Shown here piece by piece: positions 33,292-43,750 of a stretch of DNA of 64,000 bases; position 1 is the first letter of the stretch; each line of letters starts with the position of its first letter. Position numbers and translations under genes: made by a program. Under the pieces are notes generated by a model, which was given only the letters and a program-made list of their open reading frames with translations, searched no databases and was not told the origin of the DNA. The stretch comes from Agriotes lineatus (taxonomy: Eukaryota > Arthropoda > Insecta > Coleoptera > Elateridae): contig OW679202.1 in NCBI GenBank assembly GCA_940337035.1, positions 48,749,763-48,813,762 of the forward strand, read 5' to 3'.

Positions 33292-33499
33292 ATAATAACG
33301 TTCGAGCTAATTAACTTGTGCATAAGCTGAACGCAGAAATGCCTTTTGTATTAAAGAAAATTAAGATTTATAAATTTACAAGCAACATTACAAGAAATGT
33401 TAAAAATTCTCGCCTTTTTCTTTTAAGCACAAAACACCTTGGTATGCTTCACACCCTTTTCATGAAAAATTTGTAACACATTCGAATAATTGTCTTCTT

Positions 33500-33720
33500 G
33501 TTCATCTTCATCGCATGTTTTCTATAGATAATGTTCGATGCATCTTTTGAATGGTTGTCCGTCTCAGTTATTAATTGTTGGTCTTGGTCCTCATCTTAAA
33601 ATTCTCCATCTCCACCTATTTCTATCTTGCCGAGCTAGGTATCCAGAACGTTGCCATTTAAATTGAACGAATCTTTGTATGCGATTCCTGACTTTCTTCA
33701 TATTCCTAATCTCCTTATTC
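33500..33720 (-). pseudogene. LINE ORF2 tail remnant
   Basis: Reading the minus strand through frameshifts gives WQRSGYLARQDRNRWRWRIL RWGPRPT, then DGQPFKRCI. The family pattern is WAGHLARQDDNRW...W.PR...GRPPKRW.D. Short and degraded. Confidence 0.62.
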
Positions 33721-34590
33721 CTCATTCTTATATGTTCTCTTAAAGTAAAGTCAGTTTATGACAGTTTTTATTGTGCAATGGTGATGATTTTAATACCATA
33801 TTGTGTCATTGGTATTGTAAGGGTTGCTTATTTTTGCATCTTAATACTTATTGTTGTGTCTTTATCTTTGAAGATGGACTTTTTCATCTCTGCTGTTTCT
33901 TTTTAACTCTTATATGGTTTAACTTTTTTAGTGTTATTTCATTACACACTGCTATAATTTTCTTGTAGCTGTAGAAAAGAACGAAGGGGAGTTTAAATAT
34001 TGAGTTTTTCAGGAAGAGCCTATGCCCCAAAAAATTGCATTAGTTACTTCAGTGTAGTAGATCTTGCACTATCTTACTGAAAAGCTGGCTTATACTTAAC
34101 TGGAGATGATAGTTTCCTTATCGTTCACCGTTTATTGCTTTTTATAATTCTTCTTTGTGAGGCAGTTACTCAATCACCCATTCTAGAAAAATATAGAACC
34201 CATGAAATGTGGAATACCAACGCTTCACATTTGCGTTACCTAAAAATCACGTATCCCTTTAAGGAACACCAAGATTCATCAGAGGAAAAAAACCAAGCAA
34301 TATTATCGTTTGTAGTCCGAATGGATGTATCTCTAAACCGTATAGCAGGATAAGCGCCGCTTTACTTAACTTGGTAATATTGTAGTCGAATTCTCACTTT
34401 GTTAATTTATTGCTCAGTTTGAACAAATTATCTGCTGTTTATTAATTTTCTGTCAATGCGATAATGTACTCGTTTCTCTAAAAGCTATCACAGTAGTTAC
34501 TACTCGTTGAAAAAGTCTTTTTCTCGTTTCTTAAATTCATTTAACCTTGTCTTAACAAAGTGCATTTTTTTAATATATATGACAAGGTGG
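33721..34590. other. Unassigned AT-rich sequence
   Basis: Hydrophobic frames at 33679-33968 and a 72-codon frame at 34135-34353 have no recognisable domain. Bases nearest 34590 should be 3' sequence of the LINE whose tail resumes at 37685. Confidence 0.4.
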
Positions 34591-34598
34591 GATGTAAC
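34591..34598. repeat. hAT target-site duplication, left
   Basis: GATGTAAC, repeated exactly at 37677-37684. Confidence 0.88.
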
Positions 34599-35391
34599 TA
34601 GGGTGACCACCTCTCAGGGTTTCACCCGGAGTCTCAGGGTTTCTACACCTCGTCTCCGGGCTCCGGGTTTTGTAATAATTTCTCCGGGTTGCACGAATTT
34701 TGTAATAATGTCTAAAATTAACTTCACCCTTACTATTTACCTTTTACTTAAATAATAGTAGGATTTTATTTCGAATGCAACCCTTTAATACTTAAAAGCG
34801 ACACTGTTCATTTAGATTCTTTCTAGGTTCAATCGTATTCAACAACCATGAGAAATATTTGGAAATTTCGTATAATTAGGTATAGAATTTTTGAGTATTC
34901 GTTTTGTTTTTAATCCAATTTTATTTGATACTGGAGGTAATTTACTTTTATATTTCTCTTTCTTTTGTGATTCTTATATCTTGAGTGAATAATGGTTAAA
35001 TCTTTCTTTTCAAACCTCGTTGTTTTTGTGTTCGGAGTATTCAAGTGTTTAAATTGCCATTTTAAAGGTGTTTTTTTATTATTTTTTTAAAAAAGCAACC
35101 TGAGAGAGGCTAAAATTGTTTTTATGTTTTAACTCGCATATAATAGACTAAACTGTAGAATTGAGCAATATAAAAAATCAGAAGAAATCTCATTAGAAGG
35201 GGTTTTAAAAATACAGAGGTAAAAATCCGAAATTATTGAATTTAAAATTTTTGAGTTCTCTACGTAGCATTAACGATCAAAAGCACTGTTTCTCACTCGT
35301 AAAGTAATTCACAAAAAAACATCATTTTTAGATAACGTTGCGTCTTTTTTGAATAAAATCGTTATTAATATCTCCAAAACCGTTAACTTTA

Positions 35392-36471
35392 ATAGCGGTT
35401 CTCAACCTTTTTTCTTGACGCATCCCATATAATGTTAGCTGTTTCTCAAGTACCCCTATTTTATGCATAACTAGTTGACCCGGCAAACGTTGTTTTGGAT
35501 TATGACATGATGGGGAAAACCCTTCAAGCAGAAGCACAGAATCATAAAAGTATGACTGCAAATAGAAAGTCGTACAGTGTATAGAAAAACACGCTTTCGA
35601 TATTTTCCAATTTTCCGGCTTTCTCTTTGAATTTTTCCGAATTTTATTTTTTACGCAACCACCTCGGGAGTAAGACGAACAAAACAAAAAAATCACCCCA
35701 ATCGGTCAAGTCGTTCTCGAGTTTTTGCGTTACTAACTCACGGCGATTGATTTTTATATATATAGATATTAGTGTAAGCTTTATTACTACAAAATAAAAA
35801 AAATGCATTAATGATTGAGAGAGTATTTTACAAAAATGGCAAAAAATACAAAGAATGCCTATACTATTTATATTTTTCATAATTTAAATCACAAAAATAG
35901 TAATAATCCTCGTATTTAAACAAAGAAAAAACACAATAGAAAAATATTCATAAAATAGATAAATCTATAAGTACCTCAAACATAACAATTTAGGAAATTA
36001 ATAGCATGTACATATTTTTTTTGGTAAATCAAATTAGAAAATATATGGATCATATTTCTAAATTTAATGAGACACTTGTCAAGTTATCAGCGATTTTTTC
36101 AAAATTTGGTTCTCACGAAGTAAACTGGCACTTAAAAAACACTGAAGTGTCAAGGATTACGGTTTATGTACACTCACATAAATCCCTACTGAATTAGATA
36201 TGACAAAAGCCTTCTCACTGCTTTATCGGCTATATTTGGAAAGGTTCCAGTTTCTTTGTACGTCATATCACCACAATAAATATCGATCAGTTCCATTTCT
36301 TCTTTTGTGGATAAGACAAAATTGCAGAAAAAGGGTTCTATTATATAACTAATTTTTTTTTTAAACAAAACAACTGAAGTCCACGTTTTTGTATAAATAA
36401 CCAGGCGTATTCCTTGGAACCATCCTTGTATACCCTTGACGTACGCCTACCCCTGGTTGAGAATGCCCATA
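35392..36471. mobile_element. Second hAT-type element inside R1
   Basis: The left end AGCGGTTCTCAACCTTTTTT and the right end (reverse complement GGGCATTCTCAACCAGGGGT) are of the widespread GGTTCTCAACC hAT terminus type. TAACTTTA (35384-35391) and TAACTTTT (36472-36479) form a 7/8 target duplication. The homologous R1 copy near 59098 has a single ACTTTAT at this point. An RTE-like tail lies inside. No transposase is recognised. Confidence 0.72.
35470..35770 (+). mobile_element. RTE-type LINE 3' tail fragment
   Basis: Begins CTAGTTGACCCGGCAAACGT followed by TGTTTTG. It ends with ATCGGTCAAGTCGTTCTCGA, a GCGTTACTAAC block and TTTTTATATATATAGATAT. These strings match, from memory, the conserved 3' region and TATATAGAT tail of RTE-family repeats common in insects. 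It is 5' truncated. Confidence 0.65.
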
Positions 36472-36754
36472 TAACTTTTTATTATACTTAAATATAGGGC
36501 ATTCTATTTAAAAAAAAAGAGTAGGTTTGGTTCGCCACACTTTTGTAAGCAAACCTGTACAATGAAGGCATTTCATTAATGGGCACCATTTTAGTACCTA
36601 CAACTTGTATCCAAACAAATGTAACTGTCATACTTTTAGAAATATCTTCCGCCCCGCAGCATTTCGGGACCCTGTCTGTATATGGCTTGGCATTATTTTA
36701 AGGGAGAATTTTAAGTCACAAATTGACAAAACAAGTTCATTTAAACATAAGTTC

Positions 36755-37430
36755 AGTTTTTAACTGGGGGGGTGAAATAGGATTTTTGTCATTTTACTGA
36801 AAATTGGAAAAGATATTGCAATTATTATTATTATTAATGCCTTTATAAACTTTTTCCAATTAGAAATAACGTTATTGATATTTGTGCAGTATTAGTGACA
36901 AAAAATCATTAATAGAAGTGAAAATTGAATAATATTCAAAAATAAAAAAAAACTAAAAAATACCAGTTCTTACAACAGTTAAGTAAAAAAAAAAGGAAAA
37001 GGAAATGGCTCTAGTAACTGCACATATGACATTATGCATTCAGACAGGAACATATTTTCTACCCACAGAAGACTTACCTTACTTAAGATTTTAAAAAAAC
37101 TGTATATGGCTTTAATGTGTTGAAATTCCAACCCATAATGAATTTGTTTTGTGAAAAACTATTAGTTTTAAGAAAAAACTAAAACATTTTCAAGTAAAAA
37201 AGGTTTTCAAAAGGTGTTAACCAAATTTTTGTCCGTTAAGAATTTTTAATAAAAACATTTGTACGAGTTTCTAATTTTAATCTTTTAAAGCCGTACGTAA
37301 AAATTAAAAGCCATTTCATAAATAAGCCTTCTACTGGTAGAAAATATTTGCCAATTTTCATATGAATATCCTTTCCCAATTTACAGTAAAATGACATAAA
37401 CCTCATTTACCCCCCCCCCCCCCCCATTAG
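36755..37430. mobile_element. MITE with G-rich imperfect inverted ends
   Basis: The left arm has GGGGGGGTGAAATAGG then TGTCATTTTACTGAAAATTG (36768-36808). The inverted right arm has CAATTTACAGTAAAATGACA, then TACCCCC extended to a 17-base C-run (37376-37427). Arms are about 55 bp and imperfect. The interior is AT-rich and non-coding. Confidence 0.65.
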
Positions 37431-37682
37431 TAGATATCTCCGTAAAAGTTGAAAATTTTTAATTCGCTATGCCGATATGAACTTTCTTGGCCAATTTGTG
37501 AAGTACAATATCGGCAAGTATTTGAGTTACACCCTGTATTATATTTTCTAACCATGAACAGTAAGGAATAAAAACATTGTTTTTGTCTGCTTGCTTTTTG
37601 TTTTCTCATTGAAGAAAACCTTTTTTTACTCACGAAGGATCTCAGGGTTTGTATAAATTATAAGGTGGTCACCCTAGATGTA

Positions 37683-38085
37683 ACGGGTCATGAAGTCCTA
37701 ATACTTCTTTGGTGACTTTCTTCCACTTGTTTCTATGTAGTATTTGTTTCGTGTCGCCAGTTCCTTCTTGCTAAGTGTTTCAGATCCTCTATTACGTCAT
37801 CGATGCACCGTCTTTTTGGTCTTCCTCTTCCGCTATTATTTCCCATTTTTTAATCTAGAAGTGTTTTAGAACACTGAGTTCTTCTATAGGTACCACATGA
37901 GTCAACCATTTGAATCTTTGTGCTTTCACTTCGACTATTTTATGTTAGGTTCTTCTCACCATATACCAATACTCAGCAATATTCTTCTTTTTCATATTCT
38001 TAACTGCTGCTCTTAATTTAACGTTCTAATTTCACTAGCGTAGATCAACGTTGGTATAATTACACTCGTCCATACTCTTAGCTCC
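37683..38085 (-). pseudogene. LINE ORF2 tail remnant, host of the 3.1-kb hAT
   Basis: On the minus strand, through frameshifts: IIPTLIYASEIRTLN-stop-EQQ, then VKAQRFKWLTHVV and NNSGRGRPKRRCIDDVIEDL KHLARRNWRHET. The motifs are the usual tail YGSETW, F.WL.HV and GRGRPK.RW.DD...DL. Its 3' continuation is displaced to the left of 34591 by the hAT insertion. Confidence 0.8.
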
Positions 38086-38089
38086 ATAT

Positions 38090-39266
38090 TTGTAAAAAAA
38101 TCAGTACAGGACCAATTAGTAGTAAAGAACAGTATACAGTGTGAACTATCTTAAAGTTACATTTAATAAATCTGATGACACTCGCAAAGAAATTGTGCAT
38201 TATTTATGTTTTCTCTAACGTGTTCCTCTTTTCCTCTATCGCCTGAGTTCATCCTAAGCTGTTTTGAAAAAGATTAATGGCAAATACTTAGAAAGGCGAT
38301 ATAACTGGAGCGCTCCATATACTTAAAAACACTGACATCACTGACAAAGTGGGGTTTAACACACCCCGGGGAATTACCGTAGTTGTAAAACAATGATGTT
38401 TTGGTGCTAGTAAATGGTCGGTGCTAATCAAAAACGTTCTTGTCAGAAAGTTTTCTTGGGTTTATGACACCCCATGTTGTTAACCCCGAGTTAAACAAGC
38501 AGGTGCTTATTGTTCAGTCTTTGTTCACTGCCAAAATACGTATTAATTTTAGAATTTATTTTCGCGAATAGTTTATTGTGCTGCGGCTCTATGCGAGTAG
38601 TACACATAACTTCAAAATTCTTTGGGATACTCTGATGAACTCACTTTTTACTCACAGTGTATTTATTTCTTCTAAATGTTTGAAAACGTTATTGCACAAT
38701 CAAGATTCTGGAAAAGATATGGTTGTGAAACAGTGTTAAATTGGGCAATCAGGAAGGAAAACATTGAAAATAATTAACATCGTTTAGTGGTATTTTAGAA
38801 TTTGCAAAAGCCCCATATAGCGGTTGATAGGGCAGCATTACTGAATACATTCAAAAATTAACAACGTATACGTATATTTCGGTTCTACACAAATGAACCC
38901 AGCAAAGTCTATTCAATCAAGAAAAATCGGAAATACTGTTTACTACTTCAAGAATTTTTCACCGATCGTATTTTCTGTTCATATGATTTTAACTAATAGA
39001 ATTATATCAGTTAAAAGTGTAAAATTGTTTGCACCAACAATGATAGTTTAAATGTGCAAATAATAGGTGAAGGAATCGAATAAGTTAGGTCTATAAAATG
39101 CCCTGTTATAATGACATGTAATTACATTAAATTTAATTAAAATATGTATAAACTAAATAACTAAAACAGGTAGTAAAAACGTAAATGTTCTGAATAGAAT
39201 AAACGCGAAATTAGACATACGGAGAAGGATTTTGATATACAAAACAATTATTGTTCATAAATATGA
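38090..39266. other. Unassigned AT-rich sequence
   Basis: A patch at 38350-38500 has GTGGGGTTTAACACACCCCGG and, about 140 bp later, GTTAACCCCGAGTTAAAC, weakly inverted. It could be a tiny MITE but ends are not defined. Confidence 0.35.
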
Positions 39267-39423
39267 TACGAGGAGCGTTCAAATATGAATTATAATTTGA
39301 GTTGCGCTCCAAAAGACAAAGATATGCACAGAAGTTGTATATATTAATTAATGCTCTGGAACAAGTCCTAACTTCATTCAGTCGTTAAGTCGTCACAATT
39401 CATTTTCGTTCAATTGGCAAGCA

Positions 39424-39668
39424 TGAGTAAAGTGGGACTGCATTCAAGCTTCGAACAACGCATTATTAGTAAATTTCTTATTAACGAAGATATCAAATAA
39501 TAAGAAATTTATGTAAATTAAAAGACAGTTTGATGCACAATCACTATCAGACACAAGCGTTTACAAAAGGAGTAAAGCATTTAAAGATGGCTAAAATTTG
39601 CCGAGAATAAACCGCATTCTCGCCGTCCAAAAACATTGAGAACAGAAGAGAATGCTGGCAGAATAAAA
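39424..39668 (+). pseudogene. Mariner transposase N-terminal remnant
   Basis: Starts MSKVGLHSSFEQRIISKFLI NEDI, then two stops. The frame resumes through shifts as FAENKPHSRRPKTLRTEENA GRIK. This is the mariner HTH region ending in the linker SGRPKT..TEEN. The first HTH is recognisable, the second is damaged. Confidence 0.85.
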
Positions 39669-39749
39669 TGTACTTATTTATTACAGTGAAGGATGTTCCT
39701 TCTTCATTAAATATTAGTAGGGGTAACTTGAAAAAAGCGGGAGTTCTCT

Positions 39750-40086
39750 ATCAGCATCTTACAGGATAATGCTCGACCCCATTTCGATTCAAAAATTGTA
39801 TTGGACTATGCTGCCCCATTTATCATACATTTCGAACCTTGCTGCATCAGTTTTTTAATTGTTTGGACCCTTAAAAGAGTTTCTAGGAGAAAAAGACCTC
39901 GTTGTAGTGAAGAAGTCATGGAAATTGTTCCGGAATGAGTGTGACAGCAGCCAAAAGAATTTTGTTCTTGTGGAATACAGAAACTTCCGGAAAGATGGCA
40001 ACAGTTTATTAAACGAGAGGAGGCTGAGTAGAAAAATGGCATCATATACATTAGTGTGTCTGTGTTTGTTTTTGAATAAATATTAA
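39750..40086 (+). pseudogene. Mariner transposase C-terminal remnant
   Basis: Begins at the second catalytic block: ILQDNARPHFDSKIVLDYAA (pattern L.DNARPH). The overlapping frame gives LFGPLKEFLGEKDL, the third block region, although the third catalytic Asp (normally LAPSDFHLFGPLK) falls in a deleted stretch. Then come SEEVMEIVPE and QQPKEFCSCGIQKLPERWQQ F, the mariner C-terminus. It is frameshifted and lacks the first and third catalytic aspartates. Confidence 0.88.
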
Positions 40087-40116
40087 ATTATAATTTATAT
40101 TTGAACGCTCCTCGTA

Positions 40117-41788
40117 TTATAGTTTACTATTAAATTTATTATACTTTAAAGGCAGCAAAATGTTTAACCAACGTCATGTGAAAATTAGAAACAGCAGATT
40201 ACTAACGTTTAAGGAATATTTAAATATCTACTGTATTTAGATAACAAGTACAAATTAATGTAAAATGTAAATGCTGAATAAATAAAACTACGTGTTCCTT
40301 GTATTTGCTAAGCAAAACAACGGTTCATACCTGCACATGCTCATTTTCGACTGCGTAATAGCTTAGTAATGCACTTATTATTAGAGCCTAATAATGCAAT
40401 TGCATAATTTAAACGAAACCAAGGAAGGACTTGACCTCAGTAATCAGTTGCCGATTTAACGCGGACTTGATCGGATCGGGTGCTAGAAATTGTACAAAGT
40501 GTTAGAGTAACAATGTGTTTTACTGTAGCTGCACGTTGGAAGCTTTCGATTCTATGCATTTTGAAAAAGCCACGGACACAGTTTGCCAGCTGAAGCAAAA
40601 TTTTCCAATTTAAATTTTTCGACTCTTTCAAGTTGCTTATTCTGGTAAGACATTTACTATCTATGTGCATGTATATGTATTTACTACTGGTTATTAATGC
40701 CGCGGATGCCACCCGTGTTAGGTACACAATTACCAAAAGCAGGCGCAATTGTAGGGTTATTACAATGTCAGTCCTATTTCTATTGATCTTAAATTGTAAC
40801 TTTTACTTTAGTTTTCATAAATGGAATTTCCCTAGTACTGAATAGCAACAACTGCAACGCGAGCTCATTTTTACCCAACCAAAATCGAAAAATAAAGAAT
40901 TGACTTAGCAGTATATTTTCAAAATATTTTTTTGCAAACAATTAACAGTCGTTGGCTATTTCTAACTCTTCAAAAAACGAGCAGGTGTGAAACTGAAATG
41001 AGTAACACAATTACAAATTTATTTAGAGGTCGCGCTTATATAAATGTTAGGACGTAGTTAGCTCATCGTAGTTATCAACCTACGATATTTTTTTATCTTT
41101 CAATATTTTAAGTAAAATTAGAAATAATAGGTTAATATATGGTGTGTTAAGGTTATAGGACAGCTTTGCCTCGCTCTTAAACTGACTATTTTAATATTAA
41201 TTCCATGTTAAGTTGAACAGTGCTGAGCTTGTAAATACCTGGTTTATGTTCGGGAATGCTTCTGTTCATATTAGAAGGCCGTTAGAATATCCTCCTGATT
41301 CGGTGGAATTGTAAAATGAATGACAGACATTTCGGGTACGTCTTGAACACTAACCCACAATGGTTTACAAGGGTTCCTAGACTAACGGTTCACTGTTAAT
41401 ATATTTTTACGCAAATGCTTACAGAATGATTGATGCTTTATTACGTCAGGTATTATGTTTCACGTATCCTTTTCAAAATTTTGAACATCTCTAGAGAGCA
41501 GTGAACAATGTAGCTGATCGCAAATCTATCCGTTAAAAGTTTATAATTTTCCAAACAGCGACATGAATGCTGAATGGAACAAAATATACCTACCAAGTAT
41601 TGGTTAAATTTGAATTACTCAGATCTAAACTGGCATTTTAAATCCATACTGTAGCCAATTAAAACACTACGAAGATGCACTGAATGAACCGTTCTTAGTT
41701 TTTTCATTTGAAATAAGCAAATAATGCATATATACAGCTGCGAATAAACTTGTACATCAACTCCCTTAATCTTTTTAGAAACTTAGCA
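40117..41788. other. Unassigned AT-rich sequence
   Basis: Contains the small hairpin TCGTAGTTATCAACCTACGA (41064-41083), which recurs as CGTAGTTATCAATCTACG at 45849-45866. The frames at 40437-40845 have no motif. Confidence 0.45.
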
Positions 41789-41790
41789 TA

Positions 41791-42308
41791 CAGGGTGGGT
41801 CAGTATATACTTTGCTGTGATAACTCGAAGAGCATAAACGTCAAAAGAGAATTTTTGTTTTGATTTTGTGTGATACTGGCCCCTATACAACATTATGAAA
41901 GAAGATTGATATACTCTTTCAACATAGCCGAGTTGTAACATGAACGGCATTTTTAGATGACTCACTATATATCCCCACTATAGCATCATCAAATTTCTCT
42001 CATGTTCCAAGGGCTTATTCTGCGAAAACGAAAGAAAGCGGGTAAAAAATAGTTGATCATACTTTTTTCAAAAACGCCTATAGCAACTAATTCAAGTACA
42101 ATCAATTTTGACAAATAAGAAATCAATTATTACATTTAAGAATACTGCCGACAGAGACAATGACATTCCTTGCACCTCAGTAATTTTGAAAAAAAAAATC
42201 TTTTCCCATAATGGAGTCATTCTCACACAAGACCAAAACAATAATTCTTCTTAACGCTTATACATACTCTTTGAGTACATGCCGGAAAGTATATACTGGC
42301 TGACCCTG
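41791..42308. mobile_element. Tc1/mariner-type MITE, CAGGGTGGGTC ends
   Basis: The left end CAGGGTGGGTCAGTATATAC and the right end (reverse complement CAGGGTCAGCCAGTATATAC) are inverted copies of about 26 bp. TA precedes the left end and CA follows the right, consistent with a decayed TA target duplication. 518 bp, non-coding. Confidence 0.72.
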
Positions 42309-43029
42309 CATATGATCACTCGGTTCTAAAATTAAGTTTGTTTTCAAAATTGGAAATTTTAGTGTATCATTTCGATCCTCTATACTGGTGCGCGAGTAAA
42401 CATATACTTCAGATTTCACTCATCTATTTTTATTATTTCTATTATTGTTAACTAACTAGATTCGTAGATAAAAATAGAACTTTTGCATTTTCAAACTGGA
42501 AAGAGGTGCAATTGGCTATTTTATTTGTAGATAAACACAAAAGTTTGTATTTTGAAATAAAAAACTAACAAATCAACTGGCAGAGAAAGTACAACCAAGA
42601 AGAGAAATTGGTTGTAAATCGAAATCACTAACATTTTCTCGAACAAAATTTCACAGCATTCAAAAAGCTCTTCCACAAAAAACATGTTATTAAAACTTCC
42701 TTTTTATACATTTTCTGTAGGTCTAACAATTTTACGTGTTAGACTGTACAAATTGTTTGAGATTATTCCCAAAACCAAATCTCTTCCATGGAGTGCAGCG
42801 CCCCGAACATTATTTTCACATGTTGGGATAATATCAATTAGGTTTTTGTAGTATTTGATTGCATTTATTAAGTAGTTGCATAATAAATTAAAATGATTGA
42901 GGAACATATATTACATGTTTTAAAAAAATATACTACCTCTCTCTTGTGTTATTACAAAAATGTATCTATTTTAAATAATAACTTGGCGAATGAAACTCAA
43001 GGCCATTTCTGATTTTCGAAATTGTAATA
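42309..43029. other. Unassigned AT-rich sequence
   Basis: Nothing recognised. Confidence 0.5.
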
Positions 43030-43031
43030 TA

Positions 43032-43748
43032 CAGGGTGTTTAAAAAATACGTTCGGATATTTTACCCACTTATAGATCTCATCAATACAAACAAAAAAGT
43101 CCTAATAACCATGGGTCTGGAAACGCTTCGTTTAGAAGATACACGGTATTAGAGTTTGAAAAAAAATCCCGACTGCCCCTGGAATAAATAATTTAAATCT
43201 AAGAACGCCTAAACATGATCCTTAATAGTACCAATAAACCTTCAAAGTCCACTAAAATCGACTAAGAAGTTTTTGAGGTATTGGAGCATTTTAGTTTTGT
43301 CTTAATAGGTTCAGATACATACAAAAATATAGTCTTAATTTTTTTATTGAAAACGAAGTAAGATAGAAGAAAACTCAGAAGACAAAAAAGTTGCATTTTT
43401 AGTTGCTTAATCAAAAAGTATATGAAAATTGCACAAAATCTGATGGGCGTTATTTTTTTGTGAAAAAACCTAATGGACATGCCCCGCGAGCACGCCCCTG
43501 GAATTACTGGATCAACTGTAATAGGTCCAAAAGATACCTCATAACACGTAACGAACTGTAAAAATTTCATTAAAATCGCTCAAAGCATTTTTTAGATAAC
43601 AAAAAAACGATTTTTTTTTTTAAAACTTTAACACCCTGTATCTCGGAAATGAAGTGTTTCCGGGCCCATGTTTATTAGGACTTTTATGTTTGTATTGATG
43701 AGATCTATAAGTGGGTAAAATATCCGAACGTATTTTTTAAACACGCTG
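43032..43748. mobile_element. Tc1/mariner-type MITE with about 130-bp inverted repeats
   Basis: The left arm CAGGGTGTTTAAAAAATACG (to about 43160) is matched by the inverted right arm (43610-43748). The arms share TCGGATATTTTACCCACTTA, TAGATCTCATCAATACAAAC and AAGTCCTAATAA. TA lies outside both ends (43030-43031 and 43749-43750). Arms are highly similar, so the copy is not very old. The 102-codon minus frame inside (43262-43570) has no transposase motif. Confidence 0.92.
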
Positions 43749-43750
43749 TA

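Larger units (their letters stand above)
35220..36730 (+). repeat. Dispersed repeat family R1, copy split by a hAT insertion
   Basis: The left part (35220-35391) and right part (36472-36730) together align with 58885-59340. Shared landmarks are GAGTTCTCTACGTAGCATTA, AAAATCGTTATTAATATCTC, AGGGCATTC followed by an A-run, and TTTTAGAAATATCTTCCGCC followed by a GCAGC/CTGCG patch. The uninterrupted copy shows what the site looked like before insertion. Confidence 0.7.
34599..37676. mobile_element. 3.1-kb hAT element containing further insertions
   Basis: TAGGGTGACCACCT begins the left end, and its exact inverted copy ends at 37676. Both ends carry CTCAGGGTTT just inside, and the left subterminal region repeats CTCCGGG. 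The perfect 8-bp duplication GATGTAAC marks it as hAT-type. No transposase is readable. The interior is a mosaic of repeat family R1, a second hAT (about 35392-36471), an RTE-like tail and a MITE (36755-37430). The right flank is a LINE tail, so the target was itself a dead LINE. Confidence 0.88.
39269..40114 (+). mobile_element. Internally deleted mariner element
   Basis: The perfect or near-perfect terminal repeat CGAGGAGCGTTCAAATATGA...TTATAATTT is present inverted at 40082-40114. TA flanks both ends (39267-39268, 40115-40116), as in all mariner insertions. The transposase is split into an N-terminal remnant and a C-terminal remnant with the middle deleted. Confidence 0.95.

Noticed and set aside
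38350..38500. MITE suggested by GGGGTTTAACACACCCC and GTTAACCCCGAGTTAAAC
   Set aside because: The two strings pair poorly and no ends or target duplication can be set.
43262..43570. 102-codon minus frame inside the MITE at 43032-43748
   Set aside because: No transposase motif; the MITE interior is short and AT-rich, so the frame is probably accidental.
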